Source: Methylobacterium frigidaeris (GTDB lineage Bacteria; Pseudomonadota; Alphaproteobacteria; Rhizobiales; Beijerinckiaceae). Taken from it: 64,000 bases of DNA. The first letter of the stretch is position 1; each line of letters starts with the position of its first letter. Below are positions 61,112-64,000 of this stretch, in pieces. The stretch lies in assembly GCF_022179185.1 (NCBI RefSeq), contig NZ_BPQJ01000020.1, forward strand, positions 62,001 to 126,000, read 5' to 3'. The position numbers were made by a program, and so were the translations under genes. Under the pieces are notes generated by a model, which was not told where the DNA came from, searched no databases, and saw only the letters and a list, made by a program, of their open reading frames with translations.

Positions 61112-61822
61112 ATGATGCATCCGGAGCTCCTCCACCCGGCCCGGATCCCGGCCCGCGCCCGGCTGACCGTGCCGCCCGCGGCCGTGGAGCGGGCGCGCGA
61201 GGGCCGGGCGTCTCCCCTGCCGGCCGACTGGATCACCGAGGGCGGATTGCGCGCCTTCCGGGCCGATGCCGGTTACCTCGGGCGCTCGATCGCGGCGCTC
61301 AAGCTCTACCTCGCCCTGGTCGTCAGCCAGGACGCAGCCGGCGGTGATCCGGCGCCGATCCTCCTGTCCTACGAGCGGATCGCCGCGCTGTCCGGCCTCT
61401 CGGACCCGCTGATCTGCGCCGACAAGAAGGCACTCCTCGATCAGGGCCTCGTCGCCACCTGCGGCGATCGGCCGGGCGGGACGATCGCCTACCGGCTGAC
61501 GGGCCTGCACCCCTCCACCGCGGTGTCCCTCCTGCACGGGCCGCGGCCAGGCATGCCGATCGCCACCCTGCACGGTCTCACCTGCCGGAAGGCGCCCAAC
61601 CTCGCTGCGCTGAAGACCTATCTGCTGCTCTGCGCGTATGGGTGCGACCTTGACGGTGCCGTCACCCTCGACGTCGATGCCGCAGCGGGTCTCACCCTTA
61701 CCAGCCACGTCAAGATCGTCGCCGCCCTCGCCGCCCTGCAGTCTCTCGGGCTCGCGGAAGCGCTCGGGACTCCGACCCGGCTGGCAGACCAGCGCCGGAT
61801 CCGCCTGCTGCCGCTGCGGTGA
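61112..61822 (+). CDS. Winged-helix-like protein of unknown function
   Basis: 236 residues with two regions resembling winged helices: LLSYERIAALSGLSDPLICA followed by KKALLDQGLVATCGDRPGGT, and LDVDAAAGLTLTSHVKIVAA followed by a similar wing. The arrangement recalls plasmid or phage replication-initiator-like and MarR-like folds, but I do not recognise a named family. GGGAGG lies 11 bases before the ATG at 61112; a further in-frame start at 61037 is possible. It is divergent from the ModE-type gene and is followed by a repeat-containing stretch and a DNA methyltransferase. Confidence 0.65.
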   Translation: MMHPELLHPARIPARARLTVPPAAVERAREGRASPLPADWITEGGLRAFRADAGYLGRSIAALKLYLALVVSQDAAGGDPAPILLSYERIAALSGLSDPLICADKKALLDQGLVATCGDRPGGTIAYRLTGLHPSTAVSLLHGPRPGMPIATLHGLTCRKAPNLAALKTYLLLCAYGCDLDGAVTLDVDAAAGLTLTSHVKIVAALAALQSLGLAEALGTPTRLADQRRIRLLPLR

Positions 61823-62570
61823 TCGCGCCGCCGAGCCGCTGGTCTCCCGGTGCTTCCTGGCGGGCTCCGGCACGAAGGCCGGGACCCGCTGCATGTCGCC
61901 GACGCCGTCACCGTCTGGCCACTGACTGACCGTCTGCTCGCTCACATGCGCCGCTGAAGCGAGCTGCCGAGGTTTTCAGCGAACGGCGCCGGGCGGAGCA
62001 ACGTTGGTGGTTTCATTGGCGGAACGGCGGAGGAAGAAGGCTGACGCCGCTCAAGCCGTTGAACGTGTTGGTGGTGCGACCAGTCGGCTTCGTACCCGTC
62101 TCTGCCCGCCCTTCCCTGTTCTCGCGGAAAAAACAGGGAATGCGCGCGGAAAACAGGCTCGAGCGGGCGTCCGCCGCCGCGGATCCCGTCAGCCCAGCAA
62201 CGACTTAGCCGCGAGTTCCCTGCACGCCGAAACAGGGAACGCGCGGACCCGATACAGGGAGTGATGCAGCGAAAATGTTCCGCGTCCGTTCTTGACGCCC
62301 CGAGCCAGCTGCGCCATAAGCCTCCGCAGGAGCGACGGCCTTCCTCTTCAGGAGTTCAGCCCGCGCGAGTGGGCTCACACCGGCGCTCCCAGTCAGCAGC
62401 ACCGAACCTCGCAGCGGGTTAGCAATCGGGCAGCAGACGACCACCTGGATCTCCTCGTCGGAGGTCGGGAGCGTCGATGCTCGTCCAGCCGTGCTGCCAC
62501 GCCCTCCGACAGCGAGATCCTCCATCCCCCCGCACGCGCCGCCCGCCCGTGCGACCGATCGAGGTCTCCC
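61823..62570. other. 748-base intergenic region with ACAGGGAA repeats
   Basis: No convincing gene was found. The right half holds repeats of ACAGGGAA in both orientations (62112-62261) in sequence that looks different from the surroundings. Short frames, including one at 62004-62264 on the plus strand, lack ribosome sites and recognisable domains. It may be a former replication origin, a mobile-element remnant or a control region for the methyltransferase gene. Confidence 0.5.
62112..62261. repeat. ACAGGGAA direct and inverted repeats
   Basis: AACAGGGAA or close variants lie at 62132-62140, 62152-62157 (partial), 62231-62239 and 62254-62261. The reverse complement TTCCCTG(TT) lies at 62112-62120 and 62216-62222. 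Two copies are followed by GCGCG(CGG). The spacing is irregular, unlike a classic iteron array. Confidence 0.7.
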
Positions 62571-64000
62571 ATGTCCACGCGTTCCCGCTCCCGCCTCAGG
62601 TCCGCTCCTCCAGCCACGTCCACCACCGTCCTGCCCGAGCAGGTCGAACTCGTCTCCACCACCGAGCTCAAAGCCTACACCCGCGAGCTGCGTCAGCACC
62701 CCGACAAGCAGGTCGCCCAGATCGCCGCCAGCATCCGCGAGTTCGGCTTCCTCGTCCCCGTCGTCGCCGCGCCCGACGCCACCATCCTGGCCGGGCACGG
62801 GCGCTGGATGGCCGCCAAGCAACTCGGCCTGCCGAGCGTGCCCGTCATCCGCGCCGCCCACCTCTCGCCCGAGCGGCTGCGGGCGTTCCGCCTCGCCGAC
62901 AACCGCCTGGCCGAGAACGCCAGCTGGAACCGCGACGCCCTCGCCCTCGAGCTGACCGAGCTCACCGGCCTCGTGCTCGACTTCGAGCTCGAACTCACCG
63001 GCTTCGAGACCGCCGAGATCGACCTCATCCTCGACGGCGACGCCTCGGAACAGCGGGATCCCGCCAACGACTGCGCCGTCCCAGCCGCCGGTCCGGCCGT
63101 GACCCAGCCCGGCGACCTCTGGCGCCTGGGTGACCACCGCCTGGTGTGCGCCTCCGCCTTGGACGGCGAGAGCTACGCGCGCCTGCTGAGCGGCCGGCCG
63201 GTGCGCACGGTGTTCTCCGACCCACCCTACAACGTGCCGGTCGCCGGCCACGTCTGCGGATCGGGTCGCGTGAAGCACCGCGAGTTCGCCATGGCCTCGG
63301 GCGAGATGAGCCCGGACGCGTTCACCCGCTTCCTCGCCACCGCCATGACGCACCTGCGCGACAGCCTGGTTCCGGGTGGGCTGATGTACCTGGCCATGGA
63401 TCACCGCCACGTCTTCGAGCTCACCTCGGCGGCCCGTGCCTGCGAGCTCGAGCAGCTGAACCTGTGCGTGTGGAACAAGACCAACGCCGGCATGGGCTCG
63501 TTCTACCGCTCCAAGCACGAGCTCGTCTTCGTGCTCAGGAAGCCCGGCGCGGCGCACCTGAACACGATCGAGCTCGGACGACACGGCCGCTACCGCAGCA
63601 ACGTCTGGGACTACGCGGGCGTGAACAGCTTCGGGCGGCGGCGGATGGAGGAGCTGAGCTCGCACCCGACGGTCAAGCCGGTGGCGCTGGTGGCCGACGC
63701 GATCAAGGACTGCTCCCGGCGCGGCGAGGCTGTGCTGGACGGTTTCTGCGGCTCGGGCACGACGCTGGTGGCGGCCGAGCGGGCGGGGCGGGTCGGCTAC
63801 GGCATCGAGCTCGACCCGGTCTACGTCGACGTGGCGGTGCGGCGCTGGCAGGCGCTCACGGGCGAGCGGGCGATCCACGACGCCTCGGGCGAAGCCTTCG
63901 ACGCGCTCGCCCTCCGGCGGCTTCAGCCTACCGTGCAGAGTGCCGCCGAGACCCACGGTGACGCGACCGGAGCGGGAGATCAGGCCGGCCTCGTGGGGGA
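62571..64000 (+). CDS. ParB-like nuclease domain fused to DNA methyltransferase (3' end missing)
   Basis: The frame is open from the ATG at 62571 to the window edge (at least 476 residues). Residues about 25-115 form a ParB/Srx-like domain with the signature AGHGRWMAAKQLG and LADNRLAENASWN. Residues about 185-440 are an adenine or cytosine-N4 methyltransferase. DPPYN (217-221, catalytic motif IV) comes before the AdoMet-binding motif I FCGSGTT (392-398), so it has the beta-class order, with a GYGIELDP segment after it. Such fusions occur in phages, integrated elements and many alphaproteobacterial genomes, usually as orphan methylases without a restriction enzyme. The region after about residue 430 is unassigned. 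Context (repeats, winged-helix gene) suggests an accessory element. Confidence 0.88.
   Translation, partial: MSTRSRSRLRSAPPATSTTVLPEQVELVSTTELKAYTRELRQHPDKQVAQIAASIREFGFLVPVVAAPDATILAGHGRWMAAKQLGLPSVPVIRAAHLSPERLRAFRLADNRLAENASWNRDALALELTELTGLVLDFELELTGFETAEIDLILDGDASEQRDPANDCAVPAAGPAVTQPGDLWRLGDHRLVCASALDGESYARLLSGRPVRTVFSDPPYNVPVAGHVCGSGRVKHREFAMASGEMSPDAFTRFLATAMTHLRDSLVPGGLMYLAMDHRHVFELTSAARACELEQLNLCVWNKTNAGMGSFYRSKHELVFVLRKPGAAHLNTIELGRHGRYRSNVWDYAGVNSFGRRRMEELSSHPTVKPVALVADAIKDCSRRGEAVLDGFCGSGTTLVAAERAGRVGYGIELDPVYVDVAVRRWQALTGERAIHDASGEAFDALALRRLQPTVQSAAETHGDATGAGDQAGLVG

Noticed and set aside
62112..62261. ACAGGGAA repeats as a CRISPR array or a classic iteron origin
   Set aside because: Units are short, occur in both orientations and have irregular spacing; there are no uniform repeats with spacers and no Cas genes.

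Overview
The window is about 64 kb of very GC-rich chromosome, with open reading frames on nearly every strand and frame opposite the real genes. The gene set fits the Hyphomicrobiales (Alphaproteobacteria), most likely Methylobacterium or a close relative. Supporting genes are greA next to carB, an alphaproteobacterial AddA helicase-nuclease followed by trxA, an ExoR-like Sel1-repeat protein, class II fructose bisphosphatase (glpX), paired Crp/Fnr regulators and small DUF465/DUF6894-type proteins. The genus is an inference from gene content and base composition. No rRNA, tRNA or CRISPR array was seen.

Layout. 0-7.6 kb: the 3' part of a membrane-anchored peptidoglycan-binding protein, a P-loop kinase, a small gene broken by two frameshifts, an exported protein, greA, carB and a short-chain dehydrogenase. 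7.6-12.9 kb: a surface-polysaccharide segment (GtrA-like protein, GT4 and GT2 glycosyltransferases, NeuD-type acyltransferase, Wzx-like flippase). 13.1-28.1 kb: two type I secretion systems back to back. The leftward operon encodes a 1,740-residue multidomain protein (dimethylformamidase-like domain, Ig-like domain, four DUF4082 modules), a 104-residue unknown, an HlyB-type ABC exporter and its HlyD partner. The rightward unit encodes a carbohydrate-binding protein, a PrtD-type ABC exporter and an HlyD partner, followed by a convergent 32-codon membrane peptide. 28.6-37 kb: addA, trxA, small exported and unknown proteins, a glutathione S-transferase, the ExoR-like protein and ilvD.

37.7-45.9 kb: a zinc-ribbon metallopeptidase divergent from a three-gene operon (transglutaminase-DUF2126, circularly permuted ATP-grasp fused to alpha-E, transglutaminase). 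This is a predicted but functionally uncharacterised peptide ligation and processing system, and the most interesting enzymatic module here. 46-49.3 kb: small unknown proteins and two divergent Crp/Fnr regulators, one with a single-domain response regulator, across an AT-rich spacer. 49.3-61 kb: mostly housekeeping (xthA, ceramidase-like membrane protein, hom, glpX, GNAT, TPR lipoprotein, purE-purK, two DUF465 proteins, acyl-CoA ligase, ModE-type regulator). 61-64 kb: an accessory-looking end with a winged-helix-like protein, a stretch of ACAGGGAA repeats, and a ParB-like/DNA methyltransferase fusion that runs off the window.

The polysaccharide genes, the two exporters with their secreted substrates and the ExoR-like protein together point to a surface or biofilm matrix programme. 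Several families of palindromic repeats are scattered between genes. Start-codon tandem repeats in the GT4 gene and a hexanucleotide repeat upstream of purE are possible slippage sites.
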